DNA from: JBLNBQ01 sp050260095
Lineage (GTDB): Bacteria > Bacillota > UBA5301 > DYFA01
NCBI GenBank assembly: GCA_050260095.1
Contig: JBLNBQ010000107.1
Span: 1 to 24,945, forward strand
DNA: 24,945 bases
Reading direction: 5' to 3'
Part shown: positions 8,186 through 16,065 of the stretch, piece after piece
Layout of the letters: every line of letters starts with the position of its first letter
Numbering within the stretch: the first letter of the stretch is position 1
Made by a program: the position numbers and the translations under genes
Notes under the pieces: generated by a model
What the model was told of the DNA's origin: nothing
The model's input: only the letters and a program-made list of their open reading frames with translations
Databases searched by the model: none

Positions 8186-8767
8186 CTAACCCCGAATGAC
8201 TTTGAGGTTGAACTTGAGGTAGCTCACCATCAGACGGTAGAAGAGGGTGGTGAGTTTCCAGAGGCCGAGGCAGGCCAACACGCCCAGTGAGGCGAGGCCG
8301 GTGCCGACCAGCGCGACGCCCAGCAGGCCGGCGAGCCCGCCGGGGAGCACGAGGCCGAAGGGACCGGCGAAGAGGCTGGCGCCGAAGGCGGCGACGCCGG
8401 CGACGGTCACCCCGATTCCGGCCGCCCACAGGCCCAGCAGCACCCCGACCAGGCCGAGGAACGGCCCCAGGACCACCACCAGGTTGAAGAAGCTCAGGCT
8501 GATCACGGCGAAGATCGCCCGGAGGATGTTGCCGGCCGACTTGTCGGCGGCGGCCTGTTCCACCAGGTAGTCGGCGCGGTAGGCCCGGGCGATGGCTTTC
8601 GGCTGGCCCAGCGCGGCGCTGATCTCTGCCTCGGTCTTTCCGTCGGCCAGCCCCATCCGGAAGTGCTCCTCGTAGTCGGCGAGGATGTCGCGCCGCTCTT
8701 CGTACTTCAGGCCGGATAAGGCCCGGTCGAGTTCGGTCAGGAATTCAGCCTTGATCACGCTGCTCAT
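8186..8767 (-). CDS. DUF1700 (HAAS-domain) membrane protein
   Basis: A 193-residue protein. The N-terminal about 75 residues form the HAAS/DUF1700 helical domain (EFLTELDRAL, DILADYEEHF, GKTEAEISAALGQPKAIARAYRA). They are followed by about four hydrophobic helices rich in Gly/Ala/Leu and a short basic tail. Proteins of this type are encoded with PadR regulators and DUF4097 proteins, exactly as here. The start codon ATG 8767 lies inside the end of the PadR gene (23-base overlap), suggesting translational coupling. No enzyme motif is visible; a membrane partner or sensor role for the neighbouring DUF4097 protein is inference from gene order. Confidence 0.88.
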   Translation of the reverse strand: MSSVIKAEFLTELDRALSGLKYEERRDILADYEEHFRMGLADGKTEAEISAALGQPKAIARAYRADYLVEQAAADKSAGNILRAIFAVISLSFFNLVVVLGPFLGLVGVLLGLWAAGIGVTVAGVAAFGASLFAGPFGLVLPGGLAGLLGVALVGTGLASLGVLACLGLWKLTTLFYRLMVSYLKFNLKVIRG

Positions 8768-9074
8768 CCCCCTCCAGTATCCGGTTGACTCCCCCCACGA
8801 AGTTGAGCCATTCGGTCTTCAGCGCGGTCGCGTACTCCCGTCCCTTGGCCGTCAGTCGGTAATACTTACGGGGCGGGCCTTCGGCCGACTCCTGCAAGTA
8901 GGTCGTGAAGTAGCCTTCCTGGGTCAGCCGCCGGAGCAGCGGGTAGATTGTGCCTTCGGCGATGTCGATGTTCTCCGAAATCTGATGCACCAGTTCGTAA
9001 CCGTAGAAATCGCGGCGGACCAGCAAGGCCAGCACGCAGAGTTCCAGCACGCCCTTCTTGAACTGGATGTTCAT
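8745..9074 (-). CDS. PadR family transcriptional regulator
   Basis: A 109-residue winged-helix repressor. The hallmark PadR sequence is clear: KGVLELCVLALL, FYGYELVHQISE, EGTIYPLLRRLTQEGY (recognition helix and wing) and PPRKYYRLTAKG. It is a short PadR-s1 type with a brief C-terminal helix. The start at ATG 9074 has SD AAAGGAGGG 6-7 bases upstream. It is the first gene of the cassette with DUF1700 and DUF4097, and likely represses its own promoter, which lies in an unusually AT-rich stretch (9095-9155). The ligand or signal is unknown. Confidence 0.93.
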   Translation of the reverse strand: MNIQFKKGVLELCVLALLVRRDFYGYELVHQISENIDIAEGTIYPLLRRLTQEGYFTTYLQESAEGPPRKYYRLTAKGREYATALKTEWLNFVGGVNRILEGDEQRDQG

Positions 9075-9125
9075 GACCGCCCTCCTTTCCCACTACAATA
9101 CGTTGCAAGGTACATAGTCAAGTGT

Positions 9126-9154
9126 AATATATCACCCACTACTGTGCAATGCAA
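9126..9154 (-). promoter_or_regulatory. Predicted sigma-A promoter of the padR operon
   Basis: On the minus strand a -35 TTGCAT (9154-9149) and a -10 TATATT (9131-9126, five of six consensus bases) are separated by 17 bases. A start point near 9119 would leave a leader of about 45 bases before the ATG at 9074. The stretch 9095-9155 is AT-rich in a very GC-rich window. An overlapping alternative, TTGCAC/TACACT with 17-base spacing, shares the same region. CCCACTAC occurs twice on the plus strand (9089-9096 and 9135-9142), flanking the start point, and could be part of the PadR operator. Confidence 0.45.
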
Positions 9155-9165
9155 TATAGGCGGGC

Positions 9166-9191
9166 AAAAAAGTCCCGCCGGCGAGCGGGAC
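9166..9191 (-). terminator. Intrinsic terminator after the glycogen debranching enzyme gene
   Basis: Read on the minus strand, GTCCCGC (9191-9185) pairs with GCGGGAC (9178-9172) across a 6-base loop, directly followed by TTTTTT (9171-9166). It lies 47 bases past the stop codon at 9239 and isolates that gene from the padR promoter just downstream. Confidence 0.85.
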
Positions 9192-9238
9192 CGGCGGAGC
9201 GTCGGTTGCCCAAGTCGGCTGTGGCCGGGGTACGGGGT

Positions 9239-11365
9239 TCAGGTGAGCCGCAGGTCCTCCACGGCGGCGCGCAGCAGTTCGGCCACGCTCCAGGCCTGGG
9301 CGAAGCAACCGCCGGGCTCATGGGGCGGGTCGCCGGCGTAGATCTCCGGGAGGCCGCCCAGGCAGACCTGTCCGAGTTGGCCGGCCATCCCGAGAGCGAG
9401 GGCGAGGGCCTCGGCCCGGTCGCCGCCGAACCGCAGGAAGGCCGTGAGATAAGGTCCGAGCAGCCAGGGCCAGACCGTCCCCTGGTGGTACGCCGCGTCG
9501 CGCTCGGCGGGGTTGCCGCCGTAGCGGCCGCGGTACGCCGGGTGCCTGGGGCAGAGCGTCCGCAGGCCGACCGGCGTCAGCAGTTCCTTTTTCACCCTGG
9601 CCAGGATCCGGCGGGCTTTCGCCGGGTCGTCCACGACGGGGTAGGGGAGGCTCAAGGCGAGCAACTGGTTGGGGCGGAGGGCCGGGTCCGCCGGACGGTC
9701 CGTCCCTTCCTGGCGGACCGGGTTCGGCAGGCCGTAGGTCGCGTCCACCACGTCGAAGAGGTACCCGCCTTCCTCGTACCAGAAGCGGCGCAGGAAGGAA
9801 TCCTTCGTAGCTCCCGCCATGGACTGGTAGATGGCGGCCAGAGGGCCCTGCTCCGCCAGGCCGGCCAGGTGGGCGGCGCTGCGCAGCGCGTTGTACCAGA
9901 GCGCGTTCAATTCAACCGGTTTGCCGGAGCGCGGCGTCACCGCCTGCCCGTCGACCCGGGCGTCCATCCAGGTGAGCGCCAGCCCTTCCTCGTGCGCGAA
10001 GATGAGCCCGTCGGCCTCCTGCCTAATGCCGAACCGGGTCCCCTCCCGGTACGCGGCGATGATGCCGGTGATGACCGGGAGCAGCTCGCCCAGGACGAAC
10101 GGGGCATCGCCGGTGTAGTGCAGGTAACGGTGGGCGGCGTGGATGAACCAGAGCGACGCGTCGGCCGAGTTGTACTCCGCCTCCTCGCCGCGGTCGGGGA
10201 ACCGGTTGGGGACCAAGCCGTCCTTTACGTAGCGGGCGAAGGTCGCCAGAATCTCGCGGGCCACCCCGAACCGCCCGTTCACGAGCGTGAGGCCGGGCAA
10301 GGAGATGAAGGTGTCGCGCCCCCAGTCGGTAAACCAGGGGTACCCGGCGATGACGGTGGCGGTGCCCGTCGATTCCCGGTGGACGATGAACTGGTCGGCG
10401 GCCCGGGCCAAGGTTCGCAGCAGGGGATGCTGGAAGCCGGCCGCCTGCTCCACCTGCTCCAGCCGTTCGGCCTCCTCTTTCCGGGACGAGAGGCGTAGCG
10501 GGATCAGCCCCGGGTCGGCGCCATCGGCGAGGCCGGTGAGGACCTCGGCGGAGAAGGCGGCCGTCTCGCCCGGCCCCAGGTTCAGCGCGAACATCCCCGG
10601 GTTATAGTGGTCCTCTTCAAAGTCGAGTCCCCGTTCCTTCTCGACCGGGTAGCGGAACCGGTAGTACCAGTGCCCCGTCGGGGAGTAGACCGCCGGCTCG
10701 GGCGTGCCCGGCACCCCCTGGTCGAGCGCCCACGAGAAGGCCCCTTGGCCGGCCCGGTAGGCCCAGGCCGCCAGGCGGAGCGTCGGGGCGCCGGCATAGG
10801 CCCGCAAGGCCACCCAACCTTTCCCGGGAACGGGGTGGAAGTCCCAGCCGAAACTCGCCGAGACGAGGTGATGGTAGTCCCGGGCGTTGACCAGCGGGTA
10901 GAGTTCGAGGCGGAGCGGGTCGGAGCCGGAGAGGTAGCGGTACCGCAGGACGCAGGCGTTTCGCCCGTGGACCAGGTGAAGGGTGCGCTCCAGCCGGCGG
11001 CCGCCCAGGTCGTAGATCCACGTCGGGTACGGATCGAGGCGGAACTCTACCAGGTTCAGGTAGCCCTCCGGATGGACGGCCCCCGAGTAGAGGTTGGTGC
11101 TCAGGAGGTAGCGGGTTGCGCCGGCGGAGACCTCTTCTTCCACTTTGGCCAGCACCAGCATCCGTTCGGTCGGCGGGCGCAGGGCGGCCACGAGAAGGCC
11201 GTGATAGCGGCGCGTGTTCGCCCCCACCACCGTCGAGGCCGCGAAACCGCCGATCCCGTTGGTGACCAGCCATTCCCGGCGCAGGCACTTGTCGAGGTCG
11301 GCGAGTACCTCCCGGCCCAAGGTCCATTCCCCGCTCACGGATGGGGCACCCGTCTTGTTCACCAC
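9239..11365 (-). CDS. Glycogen debranching enzyme (amylo-alpha-1,6-glucosidase type, GH133)
   Basis: A 708-residue two-domain protein of glycogen/trehalose-type carbohydrate metabolism. The N-terminal GDE domain opens with REWLVTNGIGGFAASTVVGA then NTRRYHGLL, a signature of bacterial GDE-N domains. The C-terminal (alpha/alpha)6 domain holds GYPWFTDWGRDTFISLPGL around residues 340-355, YNSADASLWF, and YHQGTVWPWLLGPY near the end. These are the conserved segments of the amylo-alpha-1,6-glucosidase domain that hydrolyses alpha-1,6 branch points. The start is GTG 11365 with SD GGTGAG about 5 bases upstream. It is a single-gene unit: divergent from queT (154-base gap) and followed by an intrinsic terminator. 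The hexose-phosphate mutase downstream in the window is in a separate operon, so a joint glycogen pathway here is not supported. Confidence 0.95.
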   Translation of the reverse strand: MVNKTGAPSVSGEWTLGREVLADLDKCLRREWLVTNGIGGFAASTVVGANTRRYHGLLVAALRPPTERMLVLAKVEEEVSAGATRYLLSTNLYSGAVHPEGYLNLVEFRLDPYPTWIYDLGGRRLERTLHLVHGRNACVLRYRYLSGSDPLRLELYPLVNARDYHHLVSASFGWDFHPVPGKGWVALRAYAGAPTLRLAAWAYRAGQGAFSWALDQGVPGTPEPAVYSPTGHWYYRFRYPVEKERGLDFEEDHYNPGMFALNLGPGETAAFSAEVLTGLADGADPGLIPLRLSSRKEEAERLEQVEQAAGFQHPLLRTLARAADQFIVHRESTGTATVIAGYPWFTDWGRDTFISLPGLTLVNGRFGVAREILATFARYVKDGLVPNRFPDRGEEAEYNSADASLWFIHAAHRYLHYTGDAPFVLGELLPVITGIIAAYREGTRFGIRQEADGLIFAHEEGLALTWMDARVDGQAVTPRSGKPVELNALWYNALRSAAHLAGLAEQGPLAAIYQSMAGATKDSFLRRFWYEEGGYLFDVVDATYGLPNPVRQEGTDRPADPALRPNQLLALSLPYPVVDDPAKARRILARVKKELLTPVGLRTLCPRHPAYRGRYGGNPAERDAAYHQGTVWPWLLGPYLTAFLRFGGDRAEALALALGMAGQLGQVCLGGLPEIYAGDPPHEPGGCFAQAWSVAELLRAAVEDLRLT

Positions 11366-11482
11366 AATAGCTCACCCGGCGGTAGTCTGTACCTCCGCAG
11401 GGTGGGAAGATTCCCGGCAACGGCGCGGGCGAGCAGGAAAAAGGGGAGGCGGCGCAGGATTGGGGCATGGTACTAGGAAGAA

Positions 11483-11513
11483 CCGCGGCCCGCGCTCGGC
11501 CGCGGAGAGGAGG
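11483..11513 (+). promoter_or_regulatory. Perfect 8-bp hairpin next to the queT ribosome-binding site
   Basis: CCGCGGCC (11483-11490) and GGCCGCGG (11498-11505) form a perfect all-GC stem with a 7-base loop. The SD GAGAGGAGG begins at once after it (11505-11513), 6 bases before the GTG at 11520. Such a stem could affect ribosome access or mark the end of a leader structure. I could not recognise a preQ1 or other riboswitch consensus in the 154-base leader. Confidence 0.4.
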
Positions 11514-11519
11514 ATCGAT

Positions 11520-12032
11520 GTGGCGGACAGAACGCAGGTCGGGCGGATGGTGGCCCGGGCGGGACTCATCGCCGCGGCGTACGCGGTGCTCTGTTGGGTC
11601 CTCAAGCCCATCAGCTACAACATCCTTCAACTCAGGGTCGCCGAGGCGATGACGACTTTGCCCATCCTCTACGCGGAGGCCGTTCCGGGGCTCTTCGTGG
11701 GGGCGCTGCTGGCGAATCTCCTGGGTGGGCTGGGCATCTGGGACATCACCCTCGGGAGCCTGGCGACGCTGGCCGCGGCGTGGCTCACCCGCCGGTTGCG
11801 CCGCTCCTGGCTGGCCTACCTTCCGCCGGTCGTGGTCAACGCCGTGGTGGTGGGGTGGTACCTGACCTTCCTGCTCCACCTGCCCGGCCCGAAGGTCGCC
11901 GGCTCCGCCTTCCTCGGCGCGGCTGCCGCCATCGGCCTCTCCGAAGCGATCGTCGTGGTGGTCTTGGGGCTCCCGCTGGTGGGGATCCTGCGCCGGTCGG
12001 GGATCGGCGGCCCCGACATCACCGATCGCTAG
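11520..12032 (+). CDS. queT: QueT family ECF transporter substrate-binding (S) component
   Basis: A 170-residue polytopic membrane protein with about five to six helices. The segment 'KPISYNILQLRVAEAMTTLPILYAEAVPGLFVGALLANLLGGLGIWD' (residues about 27-75) reproduces the QueT family pattern PISxGxxQxRVxEAL...PGLFxGxxLANxxGG. QueT proteins are S components of energy-coupling factor transporters predicted to import queuosine precursors (preQ1 or preQ0 type). The ECF A/A'/T module is not in the window and is usually shared. The start is GTG 11520, chosen because GAGAGGAGG lies 6 bases upstream; an ATG at 11518 is out of frame. The 3' end overlaps the convergent histidine kinase stop by 4 bases. 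Confidence 0.88.
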   Translation: MADRTQVGRMVARAGLIAAAYAVLCWVLKPISYNILQLRVAEAMTTLPILYAEAVPGLFVGALLANLLGGLGIWDITLGSLATLAAAWLTRRLRRSWLAYLPPVVVNAVVVGWYLTFLLHLPGPKVAGSAFLGAAAAIGLSEAIVVVVLGLPLVGILRRSGIGGPDITDR

Positions 12033-13366
12033 GCCGAAGGGTCTTTGGGCGGTCGCAGAGGCAACTGCAGCTCGAAGACGGTGCCGCCGCTCGGGTCGCT
12101 GGCCACGTCCACCGAACCGCCGTGCGTTTCGGCCACCTTCTTGACCACCGCCAGGCCGATCCCGCTGCCTGCCGCCTTGGTCGTGTAGAACATCTCCCAG
12201 ATCCGTTCGAGCTGGTCGGCGGGGATCCCGGGACCGTCGTTGCGCACCCGCAGGCGGGCTACCCCGTCTTGCGCCTCGGCCTCGAGCAGTATCCTGCTCC
12301 CTTTGCCCGACGAACTGATGGCCTCGACGGCGTTAAGCACCAGGTTGAGGAGGGCGTGCTGCACGTCGAGGGGGTTCACCATCAGCGTGAGGTCGGGGTC
12401 GGCGAGAAACGTCTCGACTTTTATGCCGTGGTAGTCGGTACGGCTCTGCACCATCAGCTTGATCTTGGTGAAGAGCTGCTGCACGGGACAGGGAGCCAGG
12501 GTCCCGCGCCCCGGCCGGCAGAAGGCCAGGACGGATTCGAGGTACTCCACCACTTCGTCGACTGCCCGCTCGACGCTTCCCCACGCCTGACCGGGCTCCA
12601 CCTGCCCCGGGAAATGCTGCCCGAGCTGCGCCAGGGCCTTGATGGTCGTGAGGGGGTTGCGCACGTCGTGGGCGATCACCGAGGCCAATTCGCCCAGGAC
12701 GCTGAGGCGGTCCCGGTGGTGGATGATGGTCTGCGCCTGGCGTTGCTTCGAAAGGTCGAGGAACCAGACCATGACCCCCGGCCCGCCCGAGTCGAGGACG
12801 GTGGGAAACACCGAGAAGTGGAGCACTCGGATGCCGTGCGGCAGGCTGAGCGTGAGTTCCTGTTCGAGCCGCACCTCCTCTCGCAGGACCTTTTGGATCA
12901 AATCGCGCAGTTGGGGGATGTCTCCCGCGGCGTGGCCGAGGATGGCTGCGCCGGAACTGCCCAGCACCGCCGGCCAACCCGTAGCGTCGAAGATGGCATA
13001 CCCCCACGGGCAGCTGTCGAGCATCTGCCGGTGTTGCGACTCGAGCCGGCAGGCCTCGGCGAACGCGGTCGCGTTGGCCTGGGCCACCGTCCGGAACTCC
13101 TCGTAGTCGAAGTCGGGGCAGGGGTCGGAGGCGGGACCCACGAGGCTCAGACGCTCCAGATTGCGGCGGACGCGCCTGAGGGTGCGCCGGTTCACCATCC
13201 AGACGCCGAGGCTCCAGAGGCACGCGAAGAGCAAGAGCAGGAGAATCTGCCTGGCGGAGACGGCCGCGCTCCAGGCGAACAGGAGCACGACCAGCGCTCC
13301 TGAGAGGACGGTGAGCGCCTGTGAGCGAGTGATGTCGCGGCCCAAAGCGCGAGGCGTGAGGCTCAT
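12029..13366 (-). CDS. Membrane-bound PAS histidine kinase
   Basis: A 445-residue sensor kinase. A hairpin of two TM helices (residues about 15-36 and 40-58) with almost no external loop is followed by a basic linker, a PAS-like domain (about 110-205, WGYAIFDATGWPAVLG...), HisKA with the acceptor in IAHDVRNPLTTIK (His233) and a complete HATPase (N box LLNLVLNAVEA, G1 NDGPGIP, FYTTKAAGSGIGLAVVKK). The HDVRNPLT type and two-helix anchor resemble sporulation kinases such as KinB and NtrB-like PAS kinases. Given the spore genes nearby, a role in the phosphorelay is possible but unproved. The start is taken at ATG 13366 at the first sensible N-terminus; a TTG at 13438 would add 24 residues. No adjacent response regulator. 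Confidence 0.9.
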   Translation of the reverse strand: MSLTPRALGRDITRSQALTVLSGALVVLLFAWSAAVSARQILLLLLFACLWSLGVWMVNRRTLRRVRRNLERLSLVGPASDPCPDFDYEEFRTVAQANATAFAEACRLESQHRQMLDSCPWGYAIFDATGWPAVLGSSGAAILGHAAGDIPQLRDLIQKVLREEVRLEQELTLSLPHGIRVLHFSVFPTVLDSGGPGVMVWFLDLSKQRQAQTIIHHRDRLSVLGELASVIAHDVRNPLTTIKALAQLGQHFPGQVEPGQAWGSVERAVDEVVEYLESVLAFCRPGRGTLAPCPVQQLFTKIKLMVQSRTDYHGIKVETFLADPDLTLMVNPLDVQHALLNLVLNAVEAISSSGKGSRILLEAEAQDGVARLRVRNDGPGIPADQLERIWEMFYTTKAAGSGIGLAVVKKVAETHGGSVDVASDPSGGTVFELQLPLRPPKDPSA

Positions 13367-13498
13367 GGATGGAGTGACCCCCAGGGGGGCAGGGTCTACC
13401 CGCCGCTTCCAAATATATCCACAAGAACGGGTTCTCAATTTCGCCTCGCTTCGGCGGTCTCCTTCAACAACCGTGCAATTCCGGCGCGGGCGCGCCCT

Positions 13499-14122
13499 TC
13501 AGGCCGCGCCCAGCCGGTAACCGGCCGCGAAGGCGGCCTCGTTGACCTCGCGGTGCTTAAGCGGCACCTGGTTCGCCACGGCCCCCTGCCAGCCGGGGAG
13601 GGTCAGGCGAGCTTCGCCCTGGCGGGCGAGCCATCCGGCGAAGACGCCGACCAGGACGGTGTTGGCCGCCTTGGGGTTGCCCAGACCGGCGGCGATCTCG
13701 CGGGCCTCGACCACCAGGAGACGCCCGTGTGAACCTTCCCGGAGCTGCGCCAGCGCATCTTCGGGATAGGGCTGGACGCCCATGATGACCGGCATCGGCA
13801 GCATCACCTGGTCGCCCAGGATGACCGTGCCGCCGGGGGCGAGCGCAGGCAGGTGGCGCACGCCTTCGAGGCGTTCGAAGGCGAGGAGGGCATCGGCTTC
13901 CCCGCGTCCGAAGAGCGGCGAGTGGATCTCTTTGCCGAAGCGGATCTGCGAGACCACGCTCCCGCCGCGCTGGGCCATCCCGTGAACCTCCGAGAGCTTC
14001 ACGTCGTAGCCGGCCTCCTGCAGGGCCGCGCAGATGATCTTGCTGGCCAGGAGGGTGCCTTGCCCTCCCACCCCGGCGAGAAGCAGGTTGAAGGGGACGT
14101 CGGCGGTGTGAAGGTCACGCAC
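13499..14122 (-). CDS. iorB: Indolepyruvate:ferredoxin oxidoreductase, beta subunit
   Basis: A 207-residue gamma-type subunit of the 2-oxoacid:ferredoxin oxidoreductase family. It begins VPFNLLLAGVGGQGTLLASKI (GxGGQG motif), followed by KLSEVHGMAQRGGSV, the signature of IorB and related subunits. With IorA it oxidatively decarboxylates aryl pyruvates (from Trp, Phe, Tyr) to aryl-acetyl-CoA with reduction of ferredoxin. I chose GTG 14122, which has AAGGAGG 9 bases upstream; the in-frame GTG at 14131 directly abuts that SD. It overlaps the end of iorA by 8 bases, so the two are translationally coupled. Confidence 0.93.
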   Translation of the reverse strand: MRDLHTADVPFNLLLAGVGGQGTLLASKIICAALQEAGYDVKLSEVHGMAQRGGSVVSQIRFGKEIHSPLFGRGEADALLAFERLEGVRHLPALAPGGTVILGDQVMLPMPVIMGVQPYPEDALAQLREGSHGRLLVVEAREIAAGLGNPKAANTVLVGVFAGWLARQGEARLTLPGWQGAVANQVPLKHREVNEAAFAAGYRLGAA

Positions 14123-15857
14123 TGGCTTCACCCTCCTTCACGATGGCGTCGTACTTGCAGACCGAAGCGCAGAGGCCGCAGCCGGTGCAGAGGGCCGGGT
14201 CGATGGCGACCGTCCCGCCGGCGCAGGCGGAGATGGCCGGGCAGCCGAGGCGCAGGCAGGAGCGGCACTTACGGCAGGCCGCTGCGTCGACCGCGAGCGG
14301 GTTCGCCGGCTGCTTGCTGATGAGCGCGCAGGGGCGCCGGGCGATGATGACCGAGGGTTCGCCGGCGGCCAGGAACTCCCGGAGCGTTTCCTTCAAGCGG
14401 TCGAGCTGGAACGGGTCGACGACCGCCGTCCGGGTGACGCCAAGCGCCTTGACCAGCGCCAGGAAGTCGACGGCCTTCGCCGGCTGCCCCTGAAGGGTCC
14501 GCCCGGTGCCGGGGTGATCCTGGTGGCCTGTCATGGCCGTGGTGCGGTTGTCGAGGATGAGCACGGGCAGCGGCGCCTGGTTGTAGACCACGTCGAGCAG
14601 GCCGGTCATCCCGGAATGGAGGAAGGTGGAGTCGCCGATGACCGCCACCGTCTTACCGGCCAGCTCCGGGTCGGCCTTGACCATGCCGAGCCCGCCGCTG
14701 ATGCTGGCGCCCATGCAGAGGCAGAGGTCCATCGCGTCGAGGGGCGGCAAGGCTCCCAGCGTGTAGCAGCCGATGTCGCCCAGCACGGTGAGATTGAGCT
14801 GCCTCAAGGTGTAGAAGACGCCCCGGTGCGGGCAGCCCGGGCAGAGGACCGGCGGGCGGACGGGCAGCGCGGCCGCGGCCTTGGGCACCGGCGGGGGCTC
14901 GACGCCGAGGATCCCCTTGCGCACCACGGCGGGACTGAATTCGCCTTCCAACGGGAGCGCGTCTTTGCCCCGGCAGGCGATGCCATTCGCCTTCAGCTGG
15001 TCCTCGAGGAACGGGTCCAACTCCTCGACGACCCAGAGTTCCTCGACGCCGGCCGCGAACTCCGCGATCAGTTTGAACGGCAGGGGGAAGGTCAGGCCCA
15101 GCTTGAGCACGGACGCCTCAGGGACAGCCTCCCGCACGTACTGGTACGAGATGCCGCTGGTCACCACGCCGATCTTCCGGTCGCGCCACTCGATGCGGTT
15201 GAGGGGCGAGGTTTCCGCGTAATCGGCGAGGTCGAGCAACCGCGCCTCCACCACCGAGTGCCGCATCCGGGCGTTGGCCGGCATGATGACGTATTTGGTG
15301 GGGTCTTTGTAGTAGGGCTGGGTGTGCTCCCGGGCCCGCTCGCCCAGTTCCACCAGGGACTTGGAGTGCGAGACCCGGGTGGTCGTGCGGAGGAGCACCG
15401 GCGTGTCGAAGCGCTCGGAGAGCGTGAAGGCGAGGACGGTGAAGTCGCGGGCTTCCGCCGAATCCGACGGCTCGATGCACGGTATCTTGGCCGCCCGGGC
15501 GTAATGGCGGTTATCCTGTTCGTTCTGGGAGGAGTGCAGACCCGGGTCGTCGGCGGTGACCACCACGAACCCGCCGTTCACGCCGGTGTAGGAGGCGGAC
15601 ATCAGGGGGTCGGCGGCCACGTTGAGCCCGACGTGCTTCATCGCCACCAGGGCGCGCCGGCCGGCCAGCGAGGCGCCGAAACCCACCTCCAAGGCGACCT
15701 TCTCGTTGGGCGACCACTGGGCGTGCACGCCGGGCAGGGGAGCAAGGGTTTCGAGGATCTCGGTGCTGGGGGTTCCCGGATAGGCGGCGCCGACGGCCAC
15801 CCCCGCCTCCCACGCGCCCCGGGCGATGGCCTCGTTCCCCGAGAGCAGTGCTTTCAT
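14115..15857 (-). CDS. iorA: Indolepyruvate:ferredoxin oxidoreductase, alpha subunit
   Basis: A 580-residue TPP- and Fe-S-containing subunit. The N-terminal pyrimidine-binding domain has LLSGNEAIARGAWEAGV and AYPGTPSTEI. The middle region has the CPGCPHRG motif and a TPP-binding domain with GDIGCYTLG ... GASISGGLG ... GDSTF. The C-terminus carries two 4Fe-4S motifs: Cys528, 531, 534, 539 and Cys557, 560, 563, 567 (CTGCGLC...C). All features of a functional aryl-pyruvate oxidoreductase are intact. ATG 15857 has GGAGGGAGAAGCC just upstream; an upstream start at 15890 has no better site. iorB follows with an 8-base overlap. The usual third gene of such operons, paaK, is present only as a fragment about 0.6 kb upstream. 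Confidence 0.95.
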   Translation of the reverse strand: MKALLSGNEAIARGAWEAGVAVGAAYPGTPSTEILETLAPLPGVHAQWSPNEKVALEVGFGASLAGRRALVAMKHVGLNVAADPLMSASYTGVNGGFVVVTADDPGLHSSQNEQDNRHYARAAKIPCIEPSDSAEARDFTVLAFTLSERFDTPVLLRTTTRVSHSKSLVELGERAREHTQPYYKDPTKYVIMPANARMRHSVVEARLLDLADYAETSPLNRIEWRDRKIGVVTSGISYQYVREAVPEASVLKLGLTFPLPFKLIAEFAAGVEELWVVEELDPFLEDQLKANGIACRGKDALPLEGEFSPAVVRKGILGVEPPPVPKAAAALPVRPPVLCPGCPHRGVFYTLRQLNLTVLGDIGCYTLGALPPLDAMDLCLCMGASISGGLGMVKADPELAGKTVAVIGDSTFLHSGMTGLLDVVYNQAPLPVLILDNRTTAMTGHQDHPGTGRTLQGQPAKAVDFLALVKALGVTRTAVVDPFQLDRLKETLREFLAAGEPSVIIARRPCALISKQPANPLAVDAAACRKCRSCLRLGCPAISACAGGTVAIDPALCTGCGLCASVCKYDAIVKEGEASA

Positions 15858-15935
15858 GGCTTCTCCCTCCATCCTGAGCCTTCTTGGCACTTCGACCGGG
15901 CCAGACGGTATTCCTCCCGGCAGCTATCCCCTCCA

Positions 15936-16043
15936 ATGGTCCTGGTCTGGCGGCTCATCGCCTTTTACCTGGGGCTGGCTGTGGGCGGCGTAATGTTGCT
16001 CCTGCATCTGCGGAATTCCCCGCGCCGTTCCCGGACACGCTAG
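15936..16043 (+). CDS. Possible tiny single-pass membrane protein
   Basis: A 35-codon frame encoding MVLVWRLIAFYLGLAVGGVM, then LLLHLRNSPRRSRTR: one hydrophobic helix followed by a strongly basic tail, the profile of a small inner-membrane peptide. It ends 19 bases before the glutaredoxin start on the same strand, so it could be the first gene of that transcript. Against it: no clear SD before the ATG, and short frames of this kind arise by chance. I do not recognise a family. Confidence 0.3.
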   Translation: MVLVWRLIAFYLGLAVGGVMLLLHLRNSPRRSRTR

Positions 16044-16048
16044 CCAAG

Positions 16049-16065
16049 AGAGGAGGCAGCGCGTG
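16049..16065 (+). promoter_or_regulatory. SD and GTG start of the Sec-glutaredoxin gene
   Basis: AGAGGAGG (16049-16056) is 6 bases before GTG 16063-16065. This strong site matters because it fixes translation initiation upstream of the in-frame TGA, so ribosomes must meet that TGA. Confidence 0.8.

Noticed and set aside
11366..11519. preQ1 or cobalamin riboswitch upstream of queT
   Set aside because: Expected from the gene family, but I could not match the conserved bases of any known class; only a hairpin next to the SD is supported.
11594..13303. 569-codon plus-strand frame over queT and the PAS kinase
   Set aside because: Shifted-frame shadow of queT followed by antisense of the kinase; no domain and no credible start.
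14514..15935. Plus-strand frame opposite iorA
   Set aside because: Antisense shadow. Only its last 35 codons (15936-16043), which lie outside iorA, were kept as a tentative small ORF.
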